From positions 186,001 through 250,000 of the forward strand of contig NZ_CP115541.1 in the NCBI RefSeq assembly GCF_031834595.1: DNA of 64,000 bases. Reading direction: 5' to 3'. Shown one piece after another: positions 45,498 through 54,205 of the stretch. Every line of letters begins with the position of its first letter. Within the stretch, counting starts at the first letter, position 1. The position numbers and the translations under genes are program-made. The notes below the pieces were generated by a model that ran no database searches, was not told where the DNA came from, and saw only the letters and a program-made list of their open reading frames with translations. The stretch is from Stenotrophomonas oahuensis. Its GTDB lineage: Bacteria; Pseudomonadota; Gammaproteobacteria; Xanthomonadales; Xanthomonadaceae.

Positions 45498-46169
45498 ATG
45501 GGTGAGTGGGTCACGCTGGATACGCATTACGGTCCCGTCCGGGCCTGGCAGGCACTGCCGGAAGGCAAGCCGCGTGGAGGACTGGTGGTCATCCAGGAGA
45601 TATTCGGGGCCAACCCGCATATCCGTAAGGTGGCTGAAGGATTTGCTCAGCAGGGCTATGCGGTGCTGGCCCCGTCGTTCTTCGATCTTGTCGATGGCCC
45701 CGAGGCCGATCCCGACGCCCTGCCCTACGACCAGGACGGGGTGAAGCAGGGCTTGGAGCGGGTCAATGCGCTCGGAGTGGAGAAGGCGCTGGAGATCGTC
45801 CGCGCGGCGGCCTCGAAACTGGCCCCGGCGGGCAAGGTCGGGACCGTCGGCTATTGCTGGGGCGGCAGCATTGCCCTGTTGTCCGCGTTGCGCCTGGGCC
45901 TGCCCTCGGTCAGCTATTACGGTGCCCGCAACGTCCAGTTCCTGGATGAGACACCCAAGGCACCGATCATGTTCCACTTCGGCGCGCAGGACAAAAGCAT
46001 CCCGCCGGAGGCCGTGCAGACCCACCGCGAGAAGCTGCCGCAGATGGCCACCTATGTGTACCCGGCCGACCATGCCTTCAACCGGAGCGTCGGACACGCG
46101 TATGATCCAGACAGCGCCGCCCTGGCGCTGCAACGCACCCTTGACTTCTTTTCGGAGCATCTTGGATGA
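45498..46169 (+). CDS. dienelactone hydrolase family protein
   Basis: This 223-residue alpha/beta hydrolase has the family's cysteine nucleophile C120 in GYCWGG, D165 in GAQDKSIP and H192 in DHAFNR, the full triad of dienelactone hydrolases. Classical members open the lactone ring in chlorocatechol breakdown, but many chromosomal copies act on unknown esters, and no catechol genes are near. The upstream 267-base gap to the lipoprotein gene shows no other gene. It overlaps the HIT gene by four bases (ATGA). Confidence 0.9.
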   Translation: MGEWVTLDTHYGPVRAWQALPEGKPRGGLVVIQEIFGANPHIRKVAEGFAQQGYAVLAPSFFDLVDGPEADPDALPYDQDGVKQGLERVNALGVEKALEIVRAAASKLAPAGKVGTVGYCWGGSIALLSALRLGLPSVSYYGARNVQFLDETPKAPIMFHFGAQDKSIPPEAVQTHREKLPQMATYVYPADHAFNRSVGHAYDPDSAALALQRTLDFFSEHLG

Positions 46170-46588
46170 GCGAGTTTGAACTGGATTCCCGCCTGGCCAC
46201 GGACAGTGTGCTGGTAGACGAAGGCCCGTTGTCGCAAGTGCGGTTGATGAATGATGAGCGGTACCCGTGGTTGATCCTGGTGCCGCGCCTGGCGGATATC
46301 ACCGAGTGGATCGAGCTGGACGGCGAGCAGCAGGACAAGCTGCGCACCGAGTTGAACCGGGCCTGCAAGGCGCTCAAGGGCACCGACGGCGTGGAGAAGA
46401 TCAACATCGGCTCACTCGGCAACATCGTGCGCCAGCTGCATTTCCACGTGATCGGCCGCCATCAGGGCGACCCGGCCTGGCCTGCGCCGGTCTGGGGCCA
46501 TGGGCAGGCGCACCGGTTCGACCCGGATGTGCTGACCGAACGTGTCGCGTACTGGAAGGAACGGCTAGGATATTCGCCCCAGCCCTGA
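46166..46588 (+). CDS. HIT-family nucleotide hydrolase/transferase-like protein
   Basis: This 140-residue protein has the histidine-triad fold. The motif reads QLHFHVI (90-96), so the first histidine of the classical HxHxH is Gln, while the presumed nucleophile H92 and H94 remain; this variant is usual in one bacterial subfamily. The following GDPAWPAPVWG block is also typical of it. Substrates may be dinucleoside polyphosphates or AMP-linked compounds. It is coupled to the dienelactone hydrolase and followed in 16 bases by a tiny membrane-protein gene. Confidence 0.88.
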   Translation: MSEFELDSRLATDSVLVDEGPLSQVRLMNDERYPWLILVPRLADITEWIELDGEQQDKLRTELNRACKALKGTDGVEKINIGSLGNIVRQLHFHVIGRHQGDPAWPAPVWGHGQAHRFDPDVLTERVAYWKERLGYSPQP

Positions 46589-46604
46589 GTCCAGACCGAA
46601 TCCC

Positions 46605-46772
46605 ATGCGTTTCAATCTTGTCGCTGCCATCCTGTTGATTTTGATCGGCCTGTTCATGCTGGCCAGCAACCTGGGCTGGACCCAGTTGAACCTGTCCCGG
46701 CTGTTCCTGACCTGGTGGCCGGTGGGCCTGGTGGCAGTGGGGGTGGCGATGTTGTTCGGTCGCGGGAAATAA
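46605..46772 (+). CDS. 55-residue LiaI/LiaF-like two-helix membrane protein
   Basis: This short gene encodes MRFNLVAAILLILIGLFML, a turn around SNLGWTQLNLSRL, and a second helix (WWPVGLVAVGVAMLF) ending GRGK. Two membrane helices with an N-terminal LILIGL and central WWP resemble the LiaI/LiaF-type TM1 unit found in many small membrane proteins linked to envelope stress. It starts 16 bases after the HIT gene and is closed by a strong terminator, so it is the last gene of the three-gene operon. The family call is by pattern only. Confidence 0.75.
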   Translation: MRFNLVAAILLILIGLFMLASNLGWTQLNLSRLFLTWWPVGLVAVGVAMLFGRGK

Positions 46773-46785
46773 ACCCGCGGACATG

Positions 46786-46815
46786 AAAAATGCCGGCCCA
46801 TGGGCCGGCATTTTT
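46786..46815. terminator. strong bidirectional terminator
   Basis: AAAAATGCCGGCCCA and its exact complement form a perfect 15-bp inverted repeat with flanking A and T runs on both sides. It sits between the small membrane-protein gene (plus) and dcd (minus) and serves both. Confidence 0.92.
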
Positions 46816-46850
46816 GTTTTGCGGATTCGCCGGGCGGAGCCCGGTGCGGA

Positions 46851-47423
46851 TCAGGTGCGCGGCAGGGTGACGCCGGTCTGGCCCTGGTACTTGCCGCCGC
46901 GGTCCTTGTACGAGGTTTCGCAGACATCATCCGGGGCGGCCTGGAAGAACAGCATCTGCGCCACGCCTTCGTTCGCATAGATGCGCGCCGGCAGCGGCGT
47001 GGTGTTGCTGAACTCCAGGGTCACGTGCCCTTCCCACTCCGGTTCCAGCGGGGTCACATTGACGATGATGCCGCAGCGCGCATAGGTACTCTTGCCCAGG
47101 CACACCACCAGGGTGTCGCGCGGAATACGGAAGTACTCGACGGTGCGCGCCAGCGCGAAGCTGTTGGGCGGAATGATGCATTCGTCAGCGGTGATGTCGA
47201 CAAAGCTGCCGCTGTCGAAATGCTTCGGGTCGACAATGGTGGAGTTGATGTTGGTGAACACCTTGAACTCGCGCGAGCAGCGCACGTCGTAGCCATAGCT
47301 GGAGGTGCCGTAGCTGACGATGCGCTGGCCGTTGGCCTGCTTGACCTGGCCGGGCTCGAACGGCTCGATCATGCCGTGCTGTTCGGACATGCGGCGGATC
47401 CAGCGGTCACTCTTGATGCTCAT
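46851..47423 (-). CDS. dcd: dCTP deaminase
   Basis: The enzyme deaminates dCTP to dUTP for thymidylate synthesis. The 190-residue protein has [13 protein letters not shown] near the N-terminus, [28 protein letters not shown] (catalytic Glu in this stretch), and the C-terminal nucleotide-gripping loop KYQGQTG. It is the monofunctional class. It lies 41 bases downstream of the Mrp/ApbC gene, the two being read in series, and shares the terminator at 46786. Confidence 0.97.
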   Translation of the reverse strand: MSIKSDRWIRRMSEQHGMIEPFEPGQVKQANGQRIVSYGTSSYGYDVRCSREFKVFTNINSTIVDPKHFDSGSFVDITADECIIPPNSFALARTVEYFRIPRDTLVVCLGKSTYARCGIIVNVTPLEPEWEGHVTLEFSNTTPLPARIYANEGVAQMLFFQAAPDDVCETSYKDRGGKYQGQTGVTLPRT

Positions 47424-47464
47424 CGGGGGGTCCTGGGTGCGTTAAGGCAAGAATTCTAAGCGGA

Positions 47465-48331
47465 TCAGAGCAGCTGGGACAAAATGGGAATGCTGGCGCG
47501 CGGGCGCTTGCCCATTTCCTCGACCAGGCGCTCTGCAGCGGCCAGATAGGCCTTGGCCGCCGGCGATTCCGGCGCAGCGGCCACGATCGGCGTACCCACG
47601 TCGCCCTGCTCGCGGATGCCGATGTCCAGCGGCAGCGAGCCCAGCAGCGGCACGCCGTACTGCGCGGCCATGCGCTGGCCACCGCCATCGCCGAACAGGT
47701 GCTCGACCTGGCCGCAGTTGCTGCAGGTGTGCACGGCCATGTTCTCGACGATGCCCAGCACCGGCACCTCGACCTTCTCGAACATCTTCAGCGCTTTCTT
47801 CGCGTCCAGCGTGGCGATGTCCTGGGGAGTGGTGACGATGACCGCGCCGGCCAGCGGGATCTTCTGGGTCAGCGTAAGCTGGATGTCGCCGGTGCCCGGC
47901 GGCAGGTCGATCAGCAGGTAGTCCAGGTCGTCCCACAGGGTGTCGTTGAAGAACTGGGTCATGGCCGAAGTCGCCATCGGGCCGCGCCAGATCATCGGGG
48001 TTTCGTCCTCGATCAGATAGCCGATCGACATGGTTTCCACGCCGAACGCGCGCAGCGGCTCGATGGACTTGTTGTCCGGGCTTTCCGGGCGACCGCTCAG
48101 GCCCAGCATGGTCGGCACGCTGGGGCCGTAGATGTCGGCATCCAGCAGCCCCACACGCGCCCCCAGCTTCGCCAGCGCCACGGCCAGATTCACCGCCGTG
48201 GTGGACTTGCCCACCCCGCCCTTGCCCGAGCCCACCGCGATCACGTTGCGAACGCGCGGATGCGGGCTGAGGCCCTTCTGCACCTGGCTGGCATGGGGAC
48301 GTCGAGAGGGGCTGGCACTCACTGCGGGCAC
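47465..48331 (-). CDS. apbC: Mrp/ApbC-family Fe-S cluster carrier ATPase
   Basis: This cytoplasmic P-loop ATPase carries and inserts 4Fe-4S clusters into apoproteins. The 288-residue protein has the deviant Walker A GKGGVGKST (about 35-43), DADIYGPS, the DLPPGTGD block and the cluster-binding CSNC. It lacks the N-terminal DUF59 domain present in many Mrp proteins. Nearby Fe-S enzymes in the window (rimO, nuo subunits) are plausible clients, but no direct link is shown. Confidence 0.93.
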   Translation of the reverse strand: MPAVSASPSRRPHASQVQKGLSPHPRVRNVIAVGSGKGGVGKSTTAVNLAVALAKLGARVGLLDADIYGPSVPTMLGLSGRPESPDNKSIEPLRAFGVETMSIGYLIEDETPMIWRGPMATSAMTQFFNDTLWDDLDYLLIDLPPGTGDIQLTLTQKIPLAGAVIVTTPQDIATLDAKKALKMFEKVEVPVLGIVENMAVHTCSNCGQVEHLFGDGGGQRMAAQYGVPLLGSLPLDIGIREQGDVGTPIVAAAPESPAAKAYLAAAERLVEEMGKRPRASIPILSQLL

Positions 48332-48674
48332 TCCGGAAAAGCAGAACGGGAAAGCCCGCCACTATACAGGGCTGCCCACCCCGGCCCTGCCGCCAGCGGC
48401 TCCCTTTGCGTGAAACGCGGCAATCCAGATTGCGCATTCAGCGACCGCGGATGTCCCGCCGTGTCCCGCGACTGTCCAAGGCGTCAAATCCGGCCTGCTA
48501 CGCAGCACAGGGACGCAACCGGCCACCCCACAAATCGTACCTACGTCACAGTTTGGATTTTGATCGTTCCAATAGAAACCATCTTTTTACCCAGTTACAT
48601 CAACGCGTTACACGATTAATGAGAACGAAAGATCCGCTTTGCATATCTTGTCTTTATGACTTTTCGATGAACAG

Positions 48675-48703
48675 TTGACAGGCTGCGTTAAGCCTGTGTT
48701 AAC
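48675..48703 (+). promoter_or_regulatory. candidate sigma-70-like promoter for the TonB receptor
   Basis: The 509-base gap 48332-48840 has no gene. Its 48540-48720 part is clearly AT-rich for this genome. TTGACA (48675) is followed after 16-17 bases by a weak TGTTAA/GTTAAC -10-like element. It would leave a leader of about 135 bases before the receptor ATG. The ribosome site is AAGGGG at 48828. Confidence 0.4.
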
Positions 48704-48840
48704 TTCGATTCATCAGCTCGTAAAGCTGGTGATGCAGGGGGCAAAGCAACGCCAACACCTGATCCGAGGGCACACGGAGACGCCTGCTGGTCACTGTCGC
48801 CGGTGTTTTACGCAAACGTTCGTTCCAAGGGGATCCATTC

Positions 48841-51783
48841 ATGATCAATCGCAAGTCGCTCAGCCGTAACCCGCTGAGCTTCGCCCTGGCCACCGCCATG
48901 GTGTTCGCCGCTTCGGCACCCGTGTTCGCCCAGGACAGCAGCACCTCGACCGAAACGAAGGAAGAGGCAGCCGCGAAGAAGAAGGCTACCGACCTGGGCA
49001 CCGTCACCGTCACCGGCTCGCGCATCAGCCGCGACGTGTTCAACTCGGTCTCGCCGGTGCAGGTCGTGACCCGCGAAGAAACCACCCTGGCCGGTTTCAA
49101 CTCGACCGCCGCGGCCCTGCAGAGCAACAGCGTCACTGCTGGCAGCTCGCAGATCAACAATTCCTTCGGCGGCTACGTCACCAACGGCGGCCCAGGTGCC
49201 AATACCCTGTCGCTGCGCGGCCTCGGTGCCACCCGTACGCTCATTCTGCTCAACGGACGTCGCATCGCCCCGGCGGGCTCGCGCGGTTCGGTCGGCTCGG
49301 CCGACCTGAACGTGCTGCCCAGCGCGATGGTCGACCGCGTTGAAATCCTGAAGGACGGCGCATCGTCCATTTACGGCTCCGACGCCGTGGCCGGCGTGGT
49401 GAACATCATCACCCGCAAGAACGTCGACGGCGTGGAGTTCGAGTTCCAGCACAACGCCACCGAAAGCGGCGGCGGCGACGAAACCCGCTACTCGCTGGTC
49501 TTCGGCAACACCGGCGAGCGTTCGCACTTCTCCGGTTCGTACGAAAACTATCGCCGTAACGAAATGACCATCGGCGACCGCGGCTGGGCCAGCTGCCCGA
49601 TGGACCGCCTGCGCGACCTGGATGTGGGCGACTACTTCGGCAGCGGTGACTACATCGACCCGACCACCGGCAAGTCCAAGTGCTTCACCCTGGATTCCGG
49701 CGGCGTCACCATCAACACCCTGGGTACGGCGACCTTCAGCGGCGCGAACCGCTGGCGCCCGAACCCGGCCGTCACCACCGGCCGTCTGCCGGGCTATGAG
49801 GCTGTCGGCTACTACGACCGCGACACCTTCGACCCGGGCCTGCTGAAGGAATCGCTGGTCTCGCCGGCCGAAACCCACACCCTGTTCTTCCAGGGTGGCG
49901 TGGACCTCGGCGTGATGGGTGATGCCGAGTTCTACTACGAGTTCCTGGGCAGCAAGCGCAAGTCGACCCAGACCGGTTACCGCCAGCTGTCGTATGACTA
50001 CTCGGTAGGCAACCCGCTGCTGGGCAACCTGTCTACCCTGCCCGCCTTCGCGCTGCCGACCGAAACCTCGAATGGCCGCAACGTCGCTGCCCGTACCTTC
50101 ATCGGTTTCGGCAACGACCGCAGCAAGCAGAACGTGGACTTCTACCGCGCGACCGCCGGTGTGCGTGGCTCGCTGGGCTCGGAGTGGAACTATGACTTCA
50201 TGGTCAGCCACGCCGACTCCGATGCGGACTACACCTTCAACAGCTTCCTGACCAATCGTCTGGCCCAGAGCTTGAACGTGGTCTCCGACGGCGCTGGTGG
50301 CTTCAGCTGCGTCGACCCGTCCAACGGCTGTGTCGCTGCACCAATGCTCAACGCACAGACCCTGGCCGGCAACCTGCCGGTGGCCTGGAAGAACTTCGTC
50401 TACACCCAGGTGACCGGCAACACGACCTACAAGGAATCGACCGCCAACCTGAACGTCAACGGCCCGCTGTTCGACATGCCGGGTGGCACCGCTGCCGGTG
50501 CGTTCGGTATCGAATACCGCAAGGCCAAGATCGACGACACGCCGAGCATCGAGTCGATCAACCGCAACCTGTACAACCTGACCAGCTCCGACCCGACCCG
50601 CGGTAGCGACTCGGTATGGGAAGCCTACGGTGAAATCGAACTGCCGCTGCTGTCGGGCGTCACCGCTGCCGAAGAGCTGACCTTCAACGCATCGGCCCGC
50701 TACACCGACTACAAGTCCTACGGCGATGACACCACGTACAAGATCGGTGGCCTCTGGACCCCGGTGAAGTGGCTGTCGTTCCGTGCGTCGTATGGCACCT
50801 CGTACCGCGCTCCGGCGCTGTTCGAGCAATTCCTGGGTGCCACCAGCGGCTTCCTGGCAGCGTCCAGCGATCCCTGCAACAACTACGGCTCGCGCAACCC
50901 GACCACCCCGCGTTACATCAACTGCGCCTCCGAAGGCCTGCCGACCAGCTTCACCGCCACCAACTCGGTGCGTGTGGATTCGATCGGTGGCGGCCTGGTC
51001 GGTGCCAATCTGAAGGCTGAAACCTCCACCGCCAAGACCATCGGCATGGTGATCCAGCCGGAATTCGGCAGCGGCTTCGGTGACCTCTCCTTCGCGGTCG
51101 ACTACTACGACATCGAAGTGGAGAACGGCGTGGCCCAGATGGGTGCCAGCTACATCCTGAGCACCTGCTACAACGGCACCACCGCTGATTTCGCCGCCAA
51201 CAACGGCGTCTGCCGCCTGATCTCCCGTTCGGCCAACAACACCCTGACCGTCCAGAACGGCTATGCCAACCTGGCCACCGACAAGGTGCGCGGCCTGGAC
51301 TTCACCACCCGCTATGTGCGTGACATCGGTCCGGGCGAGTTCCGTACCAACATCCAGATCTCGCGCTTCCTGGAGCAGTCCGGCAAGGTGTTCGAAGATG
51401 ATCCGCTGGTCGATTCCAACGGCCTGATCAACAACCCGAAGTTCACCGGCCAGCTGGACCTGAGCTACAAGTTCAAGGAATGGCGCGTGCGTTACGGCCT
51501 GAACTGGGTGGACGACATGTCCAGCTATGCGTACTACGAGGAAGATCCCGCAACCTCGGCGTATGACCTGGCCGTGCCGAACTACATCACCCAGGACTTC
51601 TCGGTTCAGTACACCGCCGACAAGTGGCAGGCCACCGCCGGCGTGCGTAACTTCGCCGACAAGGAACCGCCGACCATCAGCCCGGGAGCCGGCGTGTACA
51701 ACACCATCGGCAATTCCCCGCTCTACAGTGGCTATGACTACTTCGGCCGTACGTTCTTCGTGAACCTCAGCAAGAAGTTCTAA
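48841..51783 (+). CDS. TonB-dependent outer-membrane receptor
   Basis: This 980-residue receptor has a signal peptide ending at ASAPVFAQ, a short Ser/Thr/Lys-rich linker and a TonB box-like DLGTVTVTGSRI. A plug domain follows (LSLRGLGATRTLILLNGRR, MVDRVEILKDGASSIYGSDAVAGVVNIIT), then a 22-strand-type barrel ending in the outer-membrane signature phenylalanine (VNLSKKF). It resembles the large receptors of Xanthomonadaceae that import oligopeptides, glycans or siderophores. The neighbouring secreted peptidase hints at a peptide substrate (inference). No iron-response box was identified. Confidence 0.93.
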   Translation: MINRKSLSRNPLSFALATAMVFAASAPVFAQDSSTSTETKEEAAAKKKATDLGTVTVTGSRISRDVFNSVSPVQVVTREETTLAGFNSTAAALQSNSVTAGSSQINNSFGGYVTNGGPGANTLSLRGLGATRTLILLNGRRIAPAGSRGSVGSADLNVLPSAMVDRVEILKDGASSIYGSDAVAGVVNIITRKNVDGVEFEFQHNATESGGGDETRYSLVFGNTGERSHFSGSYENYRRNEMTIGDRGWASCPMDRLRDLDVGDYFGSGDYIDPTTGKSKCFTLDSGGVTINTLGTATFSGANRWRPNPAVTTGRLPGYEAVGYYDRDTFDPGLLKESLVSPAETHTLFFQGGVDLGVMGDAEFYYEFLGSKRKSTQTGYRQLSYDYSVGNPLLGNLSTLPAFALPTETSNGRNVAARTFIGFGNDRSKQNVDFYRATAGVRGSLGSEWNYDFMVSHADSDADYTFNSFLTNRLAQSLNVVSDGAGGFSCVDPSNGCVAAPMLNAQTLAGNLPVAWKNFVYTQVTGNTTYKESTANLNVNGPLFDMPGGTAAGAFGIEYRKAKIDDTPSIESINRNLYNLTSSDPTRGSDSVWEAYGEIELPLLSGVTAAEELTFNASARYTDYKSYGDDTTYKIGGLWTPVKWLSFRASYGTSYRAPALFEQFLGATSGFLAASSDPCNNYGSRNPTTPRYINCASEGLPTSFTATNSVRVDSIGGGLVGANLKAETSTAKTIGMVIQPEFGSGFGDLSFAVDYYDIEVENGVAQMGASYILSTCYNGTTADFAANNGVCRLISRSANNTLTVQNGYANLATDKVRGLDFTTRYVRDIGPGEFRTNIQISRFLEQSGKVFEDDPLVDSNGLINNPKFTGQLDLSYKFKEWRVRYGLNWVDDMSSYAYYEEDPATSAYDLAVPNYITQDFSVQYTADKWQATAGVRNFADKEPPTISPGAGVYNTIGNSPLYSGYDYFGRTFFVNLSKKF

Positions 51784-51797
51784 GCCTGCTTCACCAG

Positions 51798-51819
51798 CCG
51801 CCGCCCTTCGGGGCGGCGG
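51798..51819 (+). terminator. hairpin after the TonB receptor gene
   Basis: CCGCCGCCC-TTCG-GGGCGGCGG forms a 9-bp GC stem with a stable TTCG tetraloop 15 bases beyond the stop. The following TTGCGTTTGG is mildly T-rich. It may attenuate, not block, transcription into the peptidase gene. Confidence 0.7.
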
Positions 51820-51882
51820 TTGCGTTTGGGGCTGCCGCACGCATGCCGGCCCTCTTTCCCGCATGGACTCAGTGAGAAACGC

Positions 51883-53916
51883 ATGAAGCACTACCTGTTC
51901 CTGGCCGCGCTGGCTGTTGCCGCGCCGCTGTCGCTTGCAGCCAAGCCGGCCGTTCCCACCATCGAACAACTGGCCGCCTTCCCCGCCATCTCCAGCCTGT
52001 CGATCTCGCCGGACGGAACGCAGATCGCCGGCCTGCAGGCCAACGGCGAGGAGCGCGTCATCCTGGTCTGGAAGACCGCAGACCTGGCGGCAAAGCCCAC
52101 CGTGATCGGTGCCGGCCGCATGAAATTCCAGAGCGTTACGTTCATCAAGAACGGCCTGCTCGCGGTGACCCTCTGGCAGCCATATGACCTGCGCACGGAC
52201 CGGGTCAACAAGACATTCATCAGCAAGTTCTTCATCACCGACACCGAAGGCAAGCAGTGGAAGGAGCCGATTTCGGTGCCGCGTGCCACCAGTCGCAATG
52301 AAGAGCTGGAACAAGCGCTCTCCAACCCGAGCGTGCTTGACAACCTGCCGAACGATCCCGACCACATCCTGGTGGTGAACGGCACTGGCAGCAATTCCGG
52401 CGACGTCTACAAGGTCAACCTGCGCAGCTTCACCTCGCAGCGCATCCAGAAGACCGAAGAGCGCGTGGCCGGCTACATGACCGACCTCAACAGCGAGCTG
52501 CGTGCCCGCCTGCGCCAGGACGTGGACGGTACCGGTGCCTACATCTCCACCGAGTTCCGAAACGTCGACACCGGCCGCTGGGAGGAACACTTCCGTTCCT
52601 ACGTGAAGGACCGCGACATCAACCAGGTAGTCGGCTTCGCCGATGACCCGAACATCGCCTTCGTCCAGAGCAACGTCGGCCGCGACAAGACGATCATCTA
52701 CGAATACGACATCAACGCCCGCAAACAGAAGGAAGTGCTGTACGAGCACAAGTTCTTCAATGCCGCCGGCGTGGCGATGAACCGCTACAAGGGCGTGGAC
52801 GGGGTCCCGTTCGGTGCGCTGCTCGGCGTGGGCTACAGCGGTCCGCGGGCCAACGAGGTCGAGTGGACCAACCCGACCTTCAAGTCGCTCGAGGCCGGCT
52901 TACGCCAGGCGCTGGGGATCCAGTCCAGCGAAGTGACCCTGGTCGACCCGGCCACCGGCCAGCGCGCAACCACCTCGCTCGATGCCGACAAGACAGTTCG
53001 TCTGCTGGACTACAGCGCCGACCTGAAGACCTTCCTGGTCTCGGTGTCCGGCCCCTCGAATCCGCCCGAGTACTATCTGTTCAGCAACGGCAAGCTCAGC
53101 CTGCTGGCCAAGACGTATCCGCAGATCGATCCCGCCGCGCTGGGTACCACCAAGCTGGTGTATTACAAGGCCCGCGACGGTCTGGACATCCCGGCCTTCC
53201 TGACCACCCCGAACACCGAACTGTGCGGTGCCGGCCCCTGGAAGTCAGTGGTGCACCCGCATGGTGGCCCGTGGGGACGCGACAGCCTGGGCTTCGACGG
53301 CTCGATGTGGGTGCCACTGATGGCCTCGCGCTGCATGGCGGTGCTGCGCCCGCAGTTCCGTGGCTCGGCGGACTGGAGTCGCAAGCTGTGGATGGCCGGC
53401 GACGCCGAGTGGGGCCAGAAGATGCAGGATGACAAGGATGATGGTGCCAAGTGGATGATCGAGCAGAAGATCGCCCAGCCCGGCCATATCGCCATGTTCG
53501 GCTTCTCCTACGGTGGCTATTCGGCGTTTGCTGCTTCGGTGCGCCCGAATGGGCTGTACAAGTGCGCCATTGCCGGTGCTGGTGTTTCCGACATCAAGAA
53601 GATCTGGTCGCGCTTCTATACCAACCCGTTCTTCCGGCAGGCGCAGGCGAAGACCGTGGATGGTCTGAATCCGCTGGACAAGGCCGGTGAGATGAAGATC
53701 CCGTTGATGGTGTATCACGGTGATCGCGACCGTACCGTGCCGATCGAGCAGTCGGAATGGTTCGTGGCAAAGGCAAAGAACTCCGGCCAGCCGGTGGAGT
53801 ACCACGCCATCGCCGACTACGCGCATGGGCCGGCGTGGACGCGGGCGATCATGGGCGATCAGTTGAAGCTGATTGATGATTACCTCACCAAGGGGTGTGG
53901 TGGCGGCGGGTTGTAA
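51883..53916 (+). CDS. secreted S9-family (prolyl oligopeptidase-type) peptidase
   Basis: This 677-residue serine peptidase has a signal peptide (MKHYLFLAALAVAAPLSLA), an N-terminal beta-propeller (about 30-400) and a C-terminal alpha/beta hydrolase. The nucleophile is S542 in GFSYGGYS; the acid is D616 in HGDRDRTVP; and the histidine is H648 in YAHGPAW. It should be active on small peptides in the periplasm or outside. ATG 51883 follows the receptor by 100 bases on the same strand. This pairing of a receptor and a peptidase suggests import of peptide products. Confidence 0.93.
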   Translation: MKHYLFLAALAVAAPLSLAAKPAVPTIEQLAAFPAISSLSISPDGTQIAGLQANGEERVILVWKTADLAAKPTVIGAGRMKFQSVTFIKNGLLAVTLWQPYDLRTDRVNKTFISKFFITDTEGKQWKEPISVPRATSRNEELEQALSNPSVLDNLPNDPDHILVVNGTGSNSGDVYKVNLRSFTSQRIQKTEERVAGYMTDLNSELRARLRQDVDGTGAYISTEFRNVDTGRWEEHFRSYVKDRDINQVVGFADDPNIAFVQSNVGRDKTIIYEYDINARKQKEVLYEHKFFNAAGVAMNRYKGVDGVPFGALLGVGYSGPRANEVEWTNPTFKSLEAGLRQALGIQSSEVTLVDPATGQRATTSLDADKTVRLLDYSADLKTFLVSVSGPSNPPEYYLFSNGKLSLLAKTYPQIDPAALGTTKLVYYKARDGLDIPAFLTTPNTELCGAGPWKSVVHPHGGPWGRDSLGFDGSMWVPLMASRCMAVLRPQFRGSADWSRKLWMAGDAEWGQKMQDDKDDGAKWMIEQKIAQPGHIAMFGFSYGGYSAFAASVRPNGLYKCAIAGAGVSDIKKIWSRFYTNPFFRQAQAKTVDGLNPLDKAGEMKIPLMVYHGDRDRTVPIEQSEWFVAKAKNSGQPVEYHAIADYAHGPAWTRAIMGDQLKLIDDYLTKGCGGGGL

Positions 53917-53925
53917 GGATTTGAA

Positions 53926-53954
53926 CCGGTGGCACGCCGTGTGCGTGCCACCGG
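53926..53954. terminator. hairpin after the S9 peptidase gene
   Basis: CCGGTGGCAC pairs with GTGCCACCGG around a 9-base loop and is followed by CTTTGTTTCC, giving a plausible terminator 10 bases after the stop. Confidence 0.8.
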
Positions 53955-54007
53955 CTTTGTTTCCCCTGCACATGACCATGACCACGCTGATTCAACCGTG
54001 GTCTGGC

Positions 54008-54174
54008 GTAGGGACGCGCCATGCGCGTCCGTTCTTCGTTCCGGCGTCATGAACGTCTGACGCGGGGTTTCGATCATTTCTAAACGCCGGCCGCGGCGCG
54101 GTGGCGTTCGTTGATCGGTCTTCGGATGCTTGTGCCGCGCTGCGCGCGGGTACCACGCATGGCGTGGTACCTAC
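54008..54174. repeat. two SMAG-type palindromes before the FAD oxidoreductase gene
   Basis: GTAG (54008) heads GGACGCGC-CAT-GCGCGTCC to 54030. A second element (54149-54174) is GGTACCACGC-AT-GGCGTGGTACC with CTAC, in opposite orientation. They lie in the convergent 289-base gap between the S9 peptidase and the oxidoreductase, where no gene is seen. Confidence 0.75.
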
Positions 54175-54205
54175 GAATTGTTACGTGCGCAGGATGATGG
54201 CGTTT

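Noticed and set aside
48808..52749. Open frame of 1313 codons on minus, across the TonB receptor and the start of the S9 peptidase
   Set aside because: It is fully antisense to two well-supported genes, has no recognisable domain, and is rich in Val/His/Arg/Gly as expected from the shadow frame of high-GC coding DNA.
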